DNA from: Apiospora phragmitis
Lineage: Eukaryota; Ascomycota; Sordariomycetes; Amphisphaeriales; Apiosporaceae
Length of the DNA: 64,000 nucleotides
Reading direction: 5' to 3'
Assembly: GCA_038363925.1 (NCBI GenBank)
Contig: JAQQWL010000018.1
Span: forward strand, 682,001-746,000
A program made the translations under genes and the position numbers. The notes under the pieces were generated by a model. The model saw nothing but the letters and a program-made list of their open reading frames with translations. It ran no database searches and was not told the origin of the DNA. Positions 12,280 to 24,716 of this stretch are shown here, piece by piece (within the stretch, counting starts at the first letter, position 1; each line of letters begins with the position of its first letter).

Positions 12280-14804
12280 GAATCCCGTGGTCTGGAAGCT
12301 AGAGTAGTGGAGAAGCTGTTCAGGTTTAAGTACCGTAGTATCTGGGGGAAGGGGCTTGGGGGCGGAACAGGGGGGGAAGGCGTGTGCTCCCTAAGCTCCA
12401 GGCCCCACGCCCCACCGTATTGTTAACTCTGGTCCTTGTTTATGGTGTCGGAACCTCGATTTAATGATCTTTAAACCAACTAACGCCGACCATACGATCC
12501 GGTTTCTCACAATCGCAACAGGAAATGACCTTGCGCGACGAATCTTTACCGATTTATACTAAGGATCTGTTTTATATTCAGGTGTTTATTAACACCTTCG
12601 AAAATACAAGTAAGTATTAGGCGTTGGTATCGGGTTCTTGTTGTACTTTCCATATTGGGAGCTCATCGCTGGCACATTCCTCGCTCTGCACACACGGTTG
12701 AGAAGAGCATCTATGGCATCTGAAAGCAAAAATACATGCCCACGGATTGGCAGCCAATATGTACACTCGCTCTCGCTGTTTTCTACCCCTCCAAGATCTA
12801 CCAGAAGCAGCCCTAGCTTTCTGCCTTTCTTCTCTCGGAACTGCCGACCTGCTTCCGGAGGACCACTGCAAAAGGCTTATTCGCCCTCTCAACTAGCATG
12901 TAAAGTCTCCTCGTCTAGTGATCTTGTATTACCACTCCCTCGCAGTCCTCGCATGAACCGGTGGAAGTTTCCCCCCTAGAAAGAAGGCCGCGTGCAGGCA
13001 GCCCAAGAAGTGGCTGGCCCTGCGAGTGCCGACCGCAGTCTGTAGCAGTACGGATTGTGTGTTTTCAATAGTGCTTCATGGGAGCCTGGGAGTTTTGGGG
13101 CTCTTTCCTTGGTCTGCATAGGCCGTTCTATCTCGTACCGCGCCCCTATATACTGGTTAAAACGGAGATATAATAATGTGGAAGAAGTCCGCTGTTCCGG
13201 CTTATGTTTGAACTATATAGCCGTGACGCATATTTTGACGTAGCTAAATAAAAACCACGGGGTTAAATCCCGGTCTCAGGAGGCCCCCGTTTCCCGGATT
13301 CCGGAACTTGTATGCTAAATGTCAAAAACTAAAAGCTAGTGGTGAGTCTGTTTATTTTCAGGATTGCCGCTTAATTCAGATTCAGTTGCGCAGCTTAAGG
13401 AGAGGAGCCTCGATTGCAATTGATATTTATATACTATCGCCTGGCTACCTAAACCGGCGCTTCTATTCGCAAGAGCCTTTATACAGTAGAGGCAGCTCAC
13501 TATGGACGCAATGGATTGGGAGCCTCATTATCCCACACCTCGAAGCGCCCGGCGTAAGCGTTCAGACTTGCCTTCGTGCCGCCCATTACCAAGGTCCACA
13601 CGCCCCGCTCGTTATATAGGCCTGAAGAGCGGATCACCTTCGCACGATGTAATGAACTCCAGAAAACTTCGCCAGAAGGAGCATTGTCAGCTGCGAAGTC
13701 GACGCAAGCTGCTACAGGAGATTTTATCTAGGTTCGTGTGGCAGACCGGACTTCAAGATCAAACCATTCCAATTCGTCCAAAAGAACGCAAGCCTCTTCT
13801 TGCCGATCTAGACGACCGTGCGGGATTTCAACCATCAGGGTCAACAACATGTGGTCACCTCCGACCCAAAAGACCGATTTTCACGTTTATTAGAAAAAGT
13901 GGCGCCTTTCCATCCCCGCGCCGTCATCTATCGACAAGTTTCCTATGCGTCGAGTTCTGAAGCAATGGGCGTGCCCGCTATATAAGAGTTAAGGAGGTAA
14001 GGAATTACGAGTTCAACGATGTTATTCTAAAGGCGTTTGTAGGGGTGAGGTGTGACGGCCAGATCTATTACCTAGCAAGGATCATGGTTCTTACACCGGA
14101 TAACCAGGGGACCACGGGCTAGTGGTCCCTGAACGTACTACAAGACTGCTCGCTTCGAAGCCGTAGACTAAATCCTTTTCTTTCCTCTCCATCTTCCTTA
14201 TTTTCGTCAATAGAAGCACCTGCCTATGGTTGTAAAAATACATCTATCCCCGCCATACTGTGGTACGCAAGCTATAATTCGACAGAAAATATATATCTGT
14301 CGCGAGCATACTAGATGTACTGTACGTACATAGGTATCACCCTGAGTGCCTTCACGTCTTTGCGCATTTGCCGTTGACCAAGGCAAGCGACGAGCCACTT
14401 TTTCACCCCGCCCTATCCCCTCCGGGAAGCCTTCTCTTAGCACGTAACAGACAAGAGCCAAAAACGTGTCGTCACAGATATTAAAAAGTCGCTTAAACGA
14501 CAGATAACGTCTCGTGATGTGTGGGTAAGAGGCGATTCGATAGAAGGAGAGGGAACTGGACGTGGGGCCTGGATAAGAGACGAGAAAACTGGCGAACATG
14601 CGGCTGGTCAGACTAGTCCAAAGGCTAGTGAGTTCTCAGCAGGCAGCAGTAGACGTAAACCAATCAGGGGAGCGTAGAATAGTGCCGAGGTAAATCCGGC
14701 AGCGACCGGACACTGTAAGGACCGACGCGTTGCTAGTACAGCGCGCTTTCTGATTATGCAAATCAGTCTCGTAAGACTACGACTTGGGACCTGAGCTCAT
14801 CGCC
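12280..14804. other. Mostly non-coding; one weak minus-strand remnant
   Basis: A G-rich tract (12351-12390) and several short frames. On the minus strand about 12950-12605 reads, with stops, as a possible decayed protein (GLLLVDLGG, then SDAIDALLNRVCRARN), which I cannot assign. A 152-codon plus frame at 13502-13960 is basic and lacks recognisable domains. A 130-codon minus frame at 14207-14599 is likewise unrecognised. Confidence 0.3.
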
Positions 14805-17203
14805 ATGGCAGAACAGTTTCGATCAATCATAGAGGAATATCCTATCGGAAAAGGACTTGTTGCCTTCCGCGCCTCTTTCAACCTCATTTGTGAAAGCAAG
14901 AATATCACTTGCTCACCCGACGCGCTGGTTAATCTTGATCGAGAAGGTAAAACTACATAACCTTTCTTCACTCAGGCTGCTCTCTAAAACCCTTCCAGAT
15001 ATCCAGGATCTTGTTTCTAGTCTACTATCATCGCTGCAAATCCTCCCAATAACACGCCTATTGCATTCGAAGTCAAATCGTGGCACCCTCCGAAGCGATC
15101 TCCTCCGACTTGTCTCTGCCGCCGCCTCCGACGACTTCGACTTCGATAGCGTCCGACCCCTCTTACAATTAGTACTTACCGACGACCCAGATGATTTTCT
15201 CATATGGAATCAAATCTACAAGACCCTCACGGCATCCACTCCACCTCCACAACCAATAGCCTCGTCTCTCCAACAGACCCCATGGCTCCGGAATACTAGC
15301 AGCTTTGTGAACTCCTCAGAACACAGGAAATACGTCGATGGCGTGCTGAAAGAAGAGCTGGGCCCTCTGTATGTTGGGATCCGGGACCTTCAGACTGTAT
15401 TCTTCCGAGGTATCGCAGACCTGGACACTGCGTCCGAGGCAATCTTTAAAACATGCATGAACGGTGAAACTCCACTTTTCGATAAAGGATGGCAGGGCTG
15501 GCCAGCGGACGCCAACGAGAAAGACGTACTGCACTGGTTTGCAGGAGTGAGCGACAAGCTGGCGGAGTTTGCGGGGGGAGTACCGCCCCGATCAACGAAA
15601 GCAGCGAAGACCCTTAGCCATACCGAACCAACCGATTGACGGGTCTGTGGGGAAGCGCAAGCTGGACGTCGGTTATGTGAGCGACCCGAATGCGACGCAA
15701 GACTCGAGATGTCACTGGTCCCAGATACTGGTGCCTGGGGAACTTAAGAGCAACCCGGCAGCAGACAAGCCATCGGACGCATGGCTTGATCTTGGAAGAT
15801 ATGCGAGGGAAGTTCTTGCGGCTCAGGACACTCGTCGGTTTGTTCTAGGCTTTACCATCTGCGGATCACTTATGAGGGTTTGGGTATTCGACCGACTCGG
15901 CGGGATCGCATCAGAACATTTTGACATTAACAAGGATGGCCAACAGTTTGTATCCACGTTACTTTGTTTCTTGTGGATGGATGAGGAGCAACTTGGATTC
16001 GATCCCTCAATTAAGACAGTAGATGGCCAGCGGTTTATCGAGATCGAACGAGACGGCTTCACGGAGCGCATCATCATCGACGGAGTGATGCAGCGAGCTC
16101 GATGTATAGCTGGCCGGGCGACTACCTGCTGGAAGGCGCACTGCGAGGGTAATCCGCAGAAGCCCCTTGTGATCAAAGATTCATGGCAATACACGGAGCG
16201 CCCGGAAGAAGGTGAACTGGTCTGCGAGGCGACTGTGAAGGGTGTTGTCAATGTGGCCCGGTACTACCATCACGAAACTGTCCAAGTGCTTGGTATGGAC
16301 GACGATATTCGACGCAATGTCCGCAAGGATTTGGACATTACGAAGGCGGAAAACTACGGACAGCGACGTTCAGCACCAGTGCACATGAGCGGGACAGTTA
16401 TCTCCAGAGAAGGCCGGAGCATCACAGCAGGCGTGAAGCGGTCGTCCAGCCAGACCGGGTCTTCGCTCCCTCCGAGCAAACGGTCATGCTCTACCTCCCC
16501 AATCAAGATTGATAGGAATGCCTTACCAAATCGTATACATCGGCGGCTCATTGTTAGTGACTATGGGAAGCCTATCTATGAAGCGAGCTCTCCAGCCGCC
16601 CTGCTTGGCGCCTTGGAAGGATGTATTGATGGCCACGAGTCCTTACATAAGGCGGGCATCCTCCACCGGGACATTTCGATCAACAACCTGATGATTAACG
16701 AGGCTAATGACGACTCCTCATGGCCTGCCTTCGTGATTGACCTGGATCTAGCCATCAAAAAGCAACGGGTTGTTGCCTCGGGGGCAAGGGGCAAGACAGG
16801 TACGCGGGCGTTCATGGCAATCGGGGCGCTCCTGGGCGAACAGCACTCTTTCATGCACGACCTCGAATCATTCTTCTGGGTCTTACTATGGGTATGCATC
16901 CACTACGACGGGCCAACGCGCGCGAGAGTTATTACAGCTTTTGACACCTGGAACTTCGTCGACATGGAGGAATTAGCGAAGTTGAAACTGGGCACAGTGT
17001 CTGACGAGGACATCTTCCGGAGGACCACAGTGGACTTTTTTACCGAATACTACAAGCCGATGATCCCCTGGGTCGGTCGGCTGCGGAAGGTGGTATTTCC
17101 AGCAGGTGGGAGATGGAAGAAAGAGAACGAGGGTCTGTATGACTCGATGAAAGAAGTCCTTCGGCAGGCTCGGAAGGATCAGGAGGGAACGACAGATAGT
17201 TAA
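14805..17203 (+). CDS. FunK1 fungal-type protein kinase, one-base frameshift
   Basis: A FunK1-family (Pfam FunK1) kinase, about 781 residues. Exon 1 is 14805-14946; a 52-bp intron (14947-14998) joins it in phase to IQDLVSSLLSSLQ; exon 2 runs to 17203. The N-terminal extension has the family hallmarks SSEHRKYVDGVLKEELGP and WQGWP. The kinase part has an N-lobe lysine segment (PLVIKDSW), RPEEGELV, the catalytic loop HRDISINN, DLDLA in place of DFG, and GKTGTRAFMA as activation segment, then HDLESFFWVLLW. A run of six G at 15573-15578 breaks the frame: FAGG before it is in one frame and EYRPDQRKQRRPLA after it in the next. With five G the exons sum to 782 codons. The catalytic residues are all present, so one extra G is the only visible lesion. 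FunK1 genes are expanded in many fungi; their substrates are not established. Confidence 0.88.
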
Positions 17204-17826
17204 TATTGATATACAGTACATACATATAAGACAGGGTTGGCACTGTATATATACGAGCTAATTGCCAACAGCTTCTACAGAACATGACAACCCGTCCAAA
17301 AACCGGTTGCACCAACCTGGACACAATCCTGTCACCGTAGCCCCAGACTGGCAAATACTGTATTTGAGGTGTCGGGGCGCTTGCCGTGGTGCACCGTCGA
17401 GGTCCCCTGTCTAGATGGCGCCGTGCAAGTTCTGCCCAGCTCGTGATTATCGAATTCGAAGATTCGGAAAGGTTACGTAGTCTAGGTGTTAGCTATTTGC
17501 TCAATGCGGGTCTACCCACTTCAGTTTAATATTGCCTGTTAAATATCTTAGCCGCGCAGGCAGTAGTGGCCTGAAAGTGGTCCATCCCGGGACAGCCTCT
17601 CGACAATGAACTCCATGGACCATTTTCTTCTGCGAAGCTGTGTTATTAAATGTATTACCGTATGACCCAGCAAAATAACGGCTGGCTACGTGGTATGTAC
17701 TATACTGTACATGCAGCACGCAGTCCCCAAGAAGTCGGCCGATTTGGTGGCAGAATCGACTGCGTCGACTGATGTAGGCGTACAATTTTTGCCGAATGCC
17801 GGTGGAGTCCTTGAAATGCCCGACCT
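17204..17826. other. No recognisable gene
   Basis: AT-leaning sequence downstream of the FunK1 gene with short frames only; nothing supported. Confidence 0.35.
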
Positions 17827-18087
17827 CTACCAATTTAGATGTCGCTTCAGCAGGTACGAGTCCTTGTGTGTGTCCGTGTTGGTTGCCGCTCCGGGCTCGT
17901 CGGGGTGGCTTGGATGGGGCTGGCCGCGGCTTGGGATGAAGTCGAGACTCCCGTTGCCGTCTGCTTCTAGGGAGAGGGCGAGGGTGCCAGTGCCTCTTGA
18001 CACGTTCTGGCCATTGGCGTTCTGGCCATGGTGCCCAGATATGTCACGTTGTCGTTGGCGTCCATCGCAGCGATGAGTTGATTGATC
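17827..18087 (-). pseudogene. Last exon of an unidentified gene, frameshifted
   Basis: On the minus strand a CTCTAG acceptor-like site near 18087 is followed by INQLIAAMDANDNVTYLG. After one missing base the next frame reads HGQNANGQNVSRG, then TLALSLEADGNGSLDFIPS, ending DSYLLKRHLNW and a TAG at 17827. The composition is protein-like and unlike random frames. I do not know the family. Upstream exons could not be found. Confidence 0.35.
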
Positions 18088-18729
18088 TAGAGGTAGGTAG
18101 GTGAGTAGGTGGGGTTATCTCCCCAGTCCTTAGCTAAGCCTGACTCTACGCAATGCTGGAGTGCTCGAACCCACTGCCAACCATAATAACCCCGCATTTA
18201 CCGCCCCAGCTCCATCTCGTCTCCCACGACGACCACCGGTGGGGGATCCCTTTTTTCCTAGTACTCCGTACAGTTAGTTGAGTAAAGAAAGCACCAAAGA
18301 AGTACGAGAGCACACGGATGGAGTTGTACACCTCAGCTCCGTGCTTCCGTGTACTACTAGCCCTACCCGACCTACCAATGGGGTTGAATGACATGCATTC
18401 AAACAGTGACAACGCTAGGAGAAAATGATTGGTTGCCTACGGCTCCTAGTGTCTGCCTGGGTCTGCTTGGCGGAACGACTGCCCAAACCCAGGCCCTAAG
18501 CACTGTAGCTTCCGGTTTTTGCCAGTCATAGCAAAGCCTGCCTGCCTGTCGTCCCGCTGTACCCGGTGCCTCACTCAGCTGCCAATTCCCGCACCGTTGA
18601 TCCATTTGCGGGTGGAATGGACTCCATGACCAAGCGGCCGCGGGGCTTTCGAAATGCTCCTGCCTCCCTTCATAAATGGTCTTAGCTATCAATAACAATG
18701 AGAAGCGTTGCCTTGATTACGTTACGTTG

Positions 18730-19720
18730 CTATCCGACCGTCTCCTGGGGCCGTCTTGATCATTGTGCTTGGATTAAACATGTACACCTTCCACAGTCGA
18801 TAAGGCGGCGCAGCTGAGTCAAGTTTATGAGTACAGCTTCGGGCAGTGTCGGCTAAACGACTCGTATGGTTCTCAGCAAGGGATGCACTTCGGAACGGAT
18901 GCTTCGCAGCCATGGTGGCTGCACCCCTGCTTCGCGCCCCTTGCAAGGCGAGATGCGCAGGTCTGGAGCGGTCCATTTCCTCCGCCCCTATACTGTACGT
19001 TGTAGTTGGTTTTTGGGTTGGTGCCCTTCTATGCCTGCCTGTAGGATGGTTATTCTGGTCTGAGTTAGACGGTAGGTCTCGAGCTTTGCCGAAGATTTGG
19101 ATTGCGGGAGTCACGTGGAGCCGAAACTCGCCCTCTCCGGTCAGATCTCCTAGGGTCTGTTCCAGCTTGTCAACCCAGTCTTGGACGATAGACTTGGGGG
19201 TGAAATGACCTGTGGGCCCACGGTGACGTAGTCAAGGGCCAGTCGTCTAGTCTTCCCCCTCTCTCACACGGGCACCTGATCCATAGGCGTAAGGATGCGA
19301 GCATGGCCGTCTACCGTCCTGGCTCGCGTGACGCTTCGGATGAGTCTTAACATCTTCTATGGCATCAAGCAGCCGAGATCGCGTCACGATTAGCCCAATG
19401 GCCACGAAGGACTTGCCCAAGCCCATCTCATCTGCCAGGATGGCACCGGCTACCTGTCGCAACGGCTGCGTTGGAATCCAATACACCGCGTATAGCCGGT
19501 AGGGATGCAGTGATAATCTGGTACTACGGAAGTGTTATCTGTGTTCTTCAGTAATGCTAGTGTTTCCGGTATCGTGCCCGAAGAGACGACGGCAGCGCCT
19601 CCAGGAGCTCTGGTCGACCTGGTCCATCGCGGCGTGCATAGTGTGGACGTCTTCATCCTCAATCTCTTCCTGTTCATGCTGCTGCTCTTCACCTGGCTGT
19701 ACTGCATCGTCTCCGGTCAG
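18730..19720 (-). pseudogene. SNF2-type helicase fragment
   Basis: Minus-strand fragments assemble into the start of an SNF2/Rad5-like ATPase domain: an acidic-to-aromatic lead-in, LYAVYWIPTQPLRQVAGAIL, then LADEMGLGKSFVAIGLIV (helicase motif I, Walker A DEMGLGKS at about 19413-19436), and after more frameshifts SIVQDWVDKLEQTLGDLTG and VTPAIQIFGKARDLPS. Motifs II-VI and the C-terminal helicase lobe are not present. SNF2 enzymes remodel chromatin or act on DNA; such truncated copies are common near fungal repeats. Not functional as read. Confidence 0.65.
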
Positions 19721-20266
19721 GTCAATAACGCATCAAGCCGAACCGGAATCCGACCCTGCAAGAGTAGGCTGCGATTCGCCAGTCTCGCTAGTCGATAGCG
19801 AGTTTCTACTTTATTAGATTCGCGATCACCAGTTATATCTAAGTCAACCTACTTACACGTGGTATAAAGTCCGGTATTGGGGTGATTTTGGCGACAACCT
19901 TCTTGGTACGAAACACCATCTTTAGGAACGATAGTAACTCGCAAGCCCAAGGACTGGGTTATCAATGGGTGGGGGAAGCAAGCTAATGCAGATCGATGTG
20001 CGAATTCATTATTCAGAATAATGGCACGGTCATGTTGGACTCGAAGGGATTGAAAAACTGGACTCCACATCGCGTCACTGGCTTCATGTCCAATCAGCAA
20101 GGTGCTACCCAACCGAGGGAGGGTGAAACCCACGCAAAAACGGTAAGGGGAACACATCAAGTTTTCACCAACGACAAGATTGGAAGAGAGGAGTGCCTCA
20201 TGGACTTACTTCGGACCGAAGACATTTTACCAGCGATAAACTAGAACAGAATGAACGGGAGATGCT

Positions 20267-20310
20267 GGATGGATGGATGGATGGATGGATGGATGGATGG
20301 ATGGATGGAT
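20267..20310 (+). repeat. (GGAT)11 microsatellite
   Basis: Eleven perfect tetranucleotide units in non-coding sequence just upstream of the phosphotransferase remnant's end. Not a telomeric motif. Confidence 0.95.
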
Positions 20311-20545
20311 GGGACAAAGGCAGGACTGATTGTTCAGTGATTTGATTTGTACAGTGCTCATGGTTAATATTTCATTAGAACTGTCATTATCAAGCTGAAT
20401 ATAGCTATTCTAGATCCCTAGATCATTTTTACTGAGCCCAGACGGCACCTACGCCCAACCACTACTTCCATCTATTAGGCAATCTTTCCTTCTTAATTTT
20501 GTATTAACACTCCACGTTGTCTATCGGTAACTAGCAACGTCCTAA

Positions 20546-21600
20546 CTAGACACTATACTCGGTGCAACAAAAAGCATCCAAGTAAGATTGTAATGGAGCA
20601 TCGGATATTTCCACAACCTCAAGGCCTTCTTTACCCTCGGCAAAACCGTATCGGCAGAGCAGCCCGGCTATCCTTGCCTTTTTGACCAACTCCAGCATCG
20701 TGCCGGTGAGACCACGAGCTTCCTCTTGAAAGGTTTTCCAGAAGAGCTCTTCCAACTCATGCTGGCAGTCGTAATAGTGCCACCCGCCAGAGTCCATCCA
20801 GCCAAGGAAGTTCTTTAGGCCCTAAAGTGCGAATCCAAAAGGAAGGACTCTGGCCTCGGCCCAATCGAGAATTCCCGTGATGTTGCCGGTTGTATGGTTG
20901 ACGAGTATATTCATTTCGCAGAGGTCCCCATGGCTGATGACAAATGGCAATAGACCTGAGAATAGAGTCGGCAGGTCATCACGAACTAGGTTCACATTCG
21001 ATGTAAACCGGTAGGGCAGGTCATGGGCCAGACTGTCAAATTTTGAGCTGAATTCGACCTTAAGGGCGCTCACAACCTCTGGACTTAGACTTTGACCGTG
21101 GTTCCATGATTGAGCGAAGAACCTACTGATTGTTAGTGCTTCCACGGTTTACAGCGCAATGGAATATGTTGTACCTTGCCAGGTCCTTAATTGTGGTTTT
21201 TTGATGGGCCACGGCATCCGGTAGCAGTACAGAAGAGGTGTCGCGCGCAAGTATGTAAGGCTTCCCGTCAAGGTTGTTCATCTCGTAAACGTGGACAGGT
21301 CGAGATTGGCCGATTGTTCCGTGATCTTGACAGGAGGCGCGAAGCCCGGGTGGGCAGTTGTTGCAAGGCCAATCATCTCCATGTCTAGGGTAGAGTCTTC
21401 GCATCGGAATTGGAACAGCTTCTTGGGATCCGCCAGACCCGCTGTTATCGTGTAGCTGAACATGCCTTGGATTGGAACAGGGATAGCTTCACCTCCCCCA
21501 TATGAGAGACAGCCATGTTGTCGCATTGTTGCCTCGTGGCATCCGTTTTAGATTCGAAAAAAGAATCCACCGAGTCGTCGAGTCTATACGCAACAGGCAT
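20546..21600 (-). pseudogene. APH/choline-kinase-like phosphotransferase with two frameshifts and a nonsense codon
   Basis: An aminoglycoside-phosphotransferase-fold (APH) kinase-like protein of fungal type; substrates of these fungal members are mostly unknown. The start at 21600 (MPVAYRLDDSVDSFF) fits the family. Then come PVPIQGMFSYTI, RPVHVYEMNNLDG, a 52-bp intron (21123-21174, branch CACTAAC), and the catalytic HGDLCEMNILVN followed by GILDWAEARVLPFGFAL. The C-terminus is GLKNFLGWMDSGGWHYYD. Lesions: one G missing in the run at 21495-21499, one base missing near 21315, and TAG at 20822-20824 where relatives have Trp. With both bases counted the exons total 335 codons, the expected size. 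Catalytic His-Gly-Asp and the metal-binding Asp are kept. Confidence 0.78.
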
Positions 21601-22375
21601 CGTGTTTAGGATGGTGTTGAGATAATGATAGAAGAGTCAGGGAAATAGCGCCGCGTTCGCAAAGGGATGAATTAAAGTGGTTGGGGCCTCCTGACGGAGC
21701 CCAGGTACGGCTCTAAAATTCATCCGCAAAAAAAGGGGATGGCAGGGCGGAAGATACATAGTAAATCCAAGTACGGAGTACAAAGGTCACTACGTACTAA
21801 GTCGGATAGGTTTGTAATTCGTGTACTGATCTAGACTAACCGTATCCGATTAGGCTACTTACCAAGAACAGCCGGGGCTCCAAGAGCCGAGGGTTTGCAT
21901 TTACATACATAGAGTATGATCGATCACAGCTGGGAAGCTTATCTGTTTGCTAGCCGTGCTCTGCTGCAGATGTCGCCCCAATACGTAACTGGGTTCAGTT
22001 CTATAGCGGTAACCTCTGACATTTATCCAATACCTTACTAATAAAGTATGTATTGTGGCTCCAGCTCACCAGCTAGCCACCTGAGGCTGTTGCCGCCCCA
22101 TGAGATTAGCTAGCAAAGCAGAGATAGAAAAGCAACAATGCATTGTCGGGCCTTTGGTCCAAACAGGTTATGAGCCCTCATTGCTCGCCTGCGGCAAGCT
22201 TCTATTGCATATTACGATATATTCAATGTTCTTTTATCAAATTTGAACCAATTCGTTTTCTCGTTCCCTGCTGATTTAGGGCGTTGAAACGCGATTTTGG
22301 CGGTGCTCTACAGTTACGTACTACCTTAATTTCATTCAATTTCACCTTGACTTCACCTTGATTCTGACGAGATCA
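21601..22375. other. No gene recognised
   Basis: AT-rich sequence between the phosphotransferase start and the Copia remnant. It probably contains the promoter of the former; no clear TATA element was seen. Confidence 0.3.
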
Positions 22376-22800
22376 TGGCCGACAACACGAAGAGATTCAC
22401 CCTGGCGCCAGTTGTTACGCTGAAAGGGGAGAATAATCGTAAAATATGGAAATTGCAAATCAAACGGCACTTGAAAACCTTCGGCTTGTAGCCACACGTC
22501 TCTGAAGGTGTTCCACAACCCGGAGGTGAAGCAGAATATGGCCAATGGGACCTAGAGAGAGTTCAGGCCATGCTAATATAGACGGACTAATCCAAGAAGC
22601 CAATACCAGAGCTGGTGCCCGTGTGGTGGATGCCTAGGCTCAAGAAGATGAGAACATCCCTCATGCGGAGCATGAAGATTTGGCCAGTCTAAATGAATTC
22701 GTGGACTGTGAGAATGCGCAGCTGGTTTGAGCCAAGTAACAGTCGCAGCCTATGACGGCGATGTATCTATATATCCACAAGCTTTGCAACAAGCTTTATA
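22376..22800 (+). mobile_element. Decayed Copia-type gag fragment
   Basis: From ATG at 22376 the frame reads MADNTKRFTLAPVVTLKGEN, then RKIWKLQIKRHLKTFGL, matching the N-terminus of Ty1/Copia gag (a substrate-naming W before KxQIKxxL). It goes on to HVSEGVPQPGGEAEYGQWDL and, further on, to AMYLYIHKLCNKL. Stops interrupt it at TAG after FGL and at TAG and TAA after AMLI. Each is one CpA-to-TpA change from CAG, CAA or TGG. No integrase, reverse transcriptase or LTRs were found nearby. Confidence 0.6.
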
Positions 22801-23492
22801 GCAAGTCACAATATTGACCAGTCGCCTGATAAGCGATACAGGCAATCTTCGAATCCCACCTCGATACCACGAGGGGGCCAGACAGGGAAACGTCTCGGCA
22901 CTACTGTACCATGTACGAACGCCCAATCAACTCGGCATCAGTAACTAGCTGTATAGCTTGATGCTGACAAGAGGCGTATCTTTCTTCTCGGAATGCACTA
23001 TGGATACCGTTGGCCTGGATGACCTTGGGAGATCACATGTATCCATTCATGATCTATGGTGATGTTGATGTGTTGGCGGGAAGCACCCTAACTAATTGAA
23101 CAAGGCCTATGTGGGGTCAAGCTACACCACTAGCCACATGCGCTGTGGAATACCTCCAACAACATATATACTGGATGTATTGTGAAATCTCATCAGTATG
23201 TATAAGCGATACAAACGGTACAGTAAAATCCAGGTTTAGCGACTGTCCTATAATACCAAAACTTTGCGCCGTGGGGAGAGCGGGGTACCTAGACAGTGTG
23301 AACAATAGCACAGGGAATATCCCAACTAAGCAGGCAGGCGCTAGATTACCCGACTCGCCGACCCCGCTTGTACCATGGCTAAAATTATTATTCTTAGCAG
23401 CCAAATCGCCGACCCTGTGATTTCATCATCGCCGAGACTCACAAAACTCGCCGTCGCCCGTTCGGCGCACCACCAACAAGGTTAATCACAGC
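22801..23492. other. No gene recognised
   Basis: Short frames only. May contain further decayed retroelement sequence. Confidence 0.3.
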
Positions 23493-24716
23493 ATGGCGCC
23501 GACAGGACCTCTCCAGCCTCAAGGCCAACTGCCAAACGTGTGTCACAATGAAGTACTTCACGAACCTCATCAGCCGCACCACCCCCACCACCACGAGCCG
23601 CAGGTCGAGCCGCAACACCAGCAGCCCAAAGGCCAGTCCAAGGTTGTCGGGCTTCATGATGCTGAAAATTCTACCACCTCTCCCGAATTGCACCTTGCGT
23701 ATCAGGATCTCCCACCAAACGCCCAACTCATTGCCAATTTCCTCTTCCACTTCAATGCGCACTCTAGCCTAGAGGAATCCAAGGTCTTTACCCTCCACCC
23801 GGCCGAATTCAACATCCTAGAAGCCAATGACTTCTGCCAACAATTGCTAAATACGAAAGCTCACAGCTACGATTACATCCCTCTGCTTTATCGGTTCACT
23901 CTTATCATGACACCACCCCGACCCGTACACGATAAAGCAGTTCATAACCTTATGCAACTAATACACTCGGCTTCAACTAATGCTCTCCAACAATCAACAT
24001 TCCCCGCCTCTCTTGCTAACGCCCGGCTTGAATTGGGGTTCGGTACGAGTGAAATTCTCGTCAAACAAGACGGTATCAGAACCAAATCGTACAAACTTCC
24101 CGATGGCGAAATTGTATTCGATAAGCCCGGCGAGGTCATCCCAGCTTTTTAGTTAGAAGTTGGATGGTCTAGCCCGACTCCCATTGAGAAGACCATCGCT
24201 GCTATGGACGAACGACGGGGCCGACCGGCAATTGCATTTCACATCAATCTCAAATATGACAGCCAGAACCCTGTTCCGTCAACCGCCAATGCCATCGGTC
24301 TCGAAATCATGCGCATCGTGGAAACAGAAGATACATGGCAGACGGTACATGACTTTTCCTGCAAGGATATCCGCCAACAGAACCCGGCCGATACGATCGA
24401 GTTCTTCTTATCGGATCTGCATGAGGACCTTCCACGAGAGCCTATCGAGTTGCGGTATGGTCAAATCGTTCAAGCGGTCGACGAGGCCATCGAGTACCAC
24501 CTTCGCCGCAACAAGCCCGAGACATTACAGCGCTTTTCGAAAGCCAGGCTTGCCCGTAGCATCAACGAGACCAGCCGATCAACACCTGGCTCTGATCAAA
24601 GCAACGACGGCGACGATAAGGAAGACAACAGGGAGGACGACAACAAAAAAGAGGATCCATCCTATCGAGGCAGTGTCGCCCAACCGACGTCGTCACGTCG
24701 CTCCTCTCGCTTATAG
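23493..24716 (+). CDS. Possible PD-(D/E)XK (Uma2-like) protein with one in-frame TAG
   Basis: One frame runs 408 codons from ATG 23493 to 24716, broken only by TAG at 24150-24152. The N-terminus is His/Pro/Gln-rich. Then comes KSYKLPDGEIVFDKPGEVIP, the TAG, and LEVGWSSPTPIEKTIAAM, AIAFHINLKYDSQNP and an acidic/basic tail. The order PDG ... LEVGWS recalls restriction-endonuclease-fold proteins (Uma2-like: PD ... EVxS), where the aspartate and glutamate bind metal. This is inference from motif spacing; the usual ExK lysine is not evident. TAG is one change from CAG, giving PAFQLEVGW, which fits better than an intron ending at this TTTTTAG. Function unknown: could be a nuclease, a degenerate mobile-element passenger, or an unrelated fungal protein. 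Confidence 0.5.

Noticed and set aside
20267..20310. Telomere-like repeat
   Set aside because: GGAT units do not match TTAGGG or known fungal telomere repeats, and the tract is short and internal.
24130..24152. TTTTTAG before LEVGWS as a splice acceptor
   Set aside because: The frames before and after TAG are already in phase, and an intron ending here would remove the conserved PDGEIVF segment; a CAG-to-TAG change is simpler.
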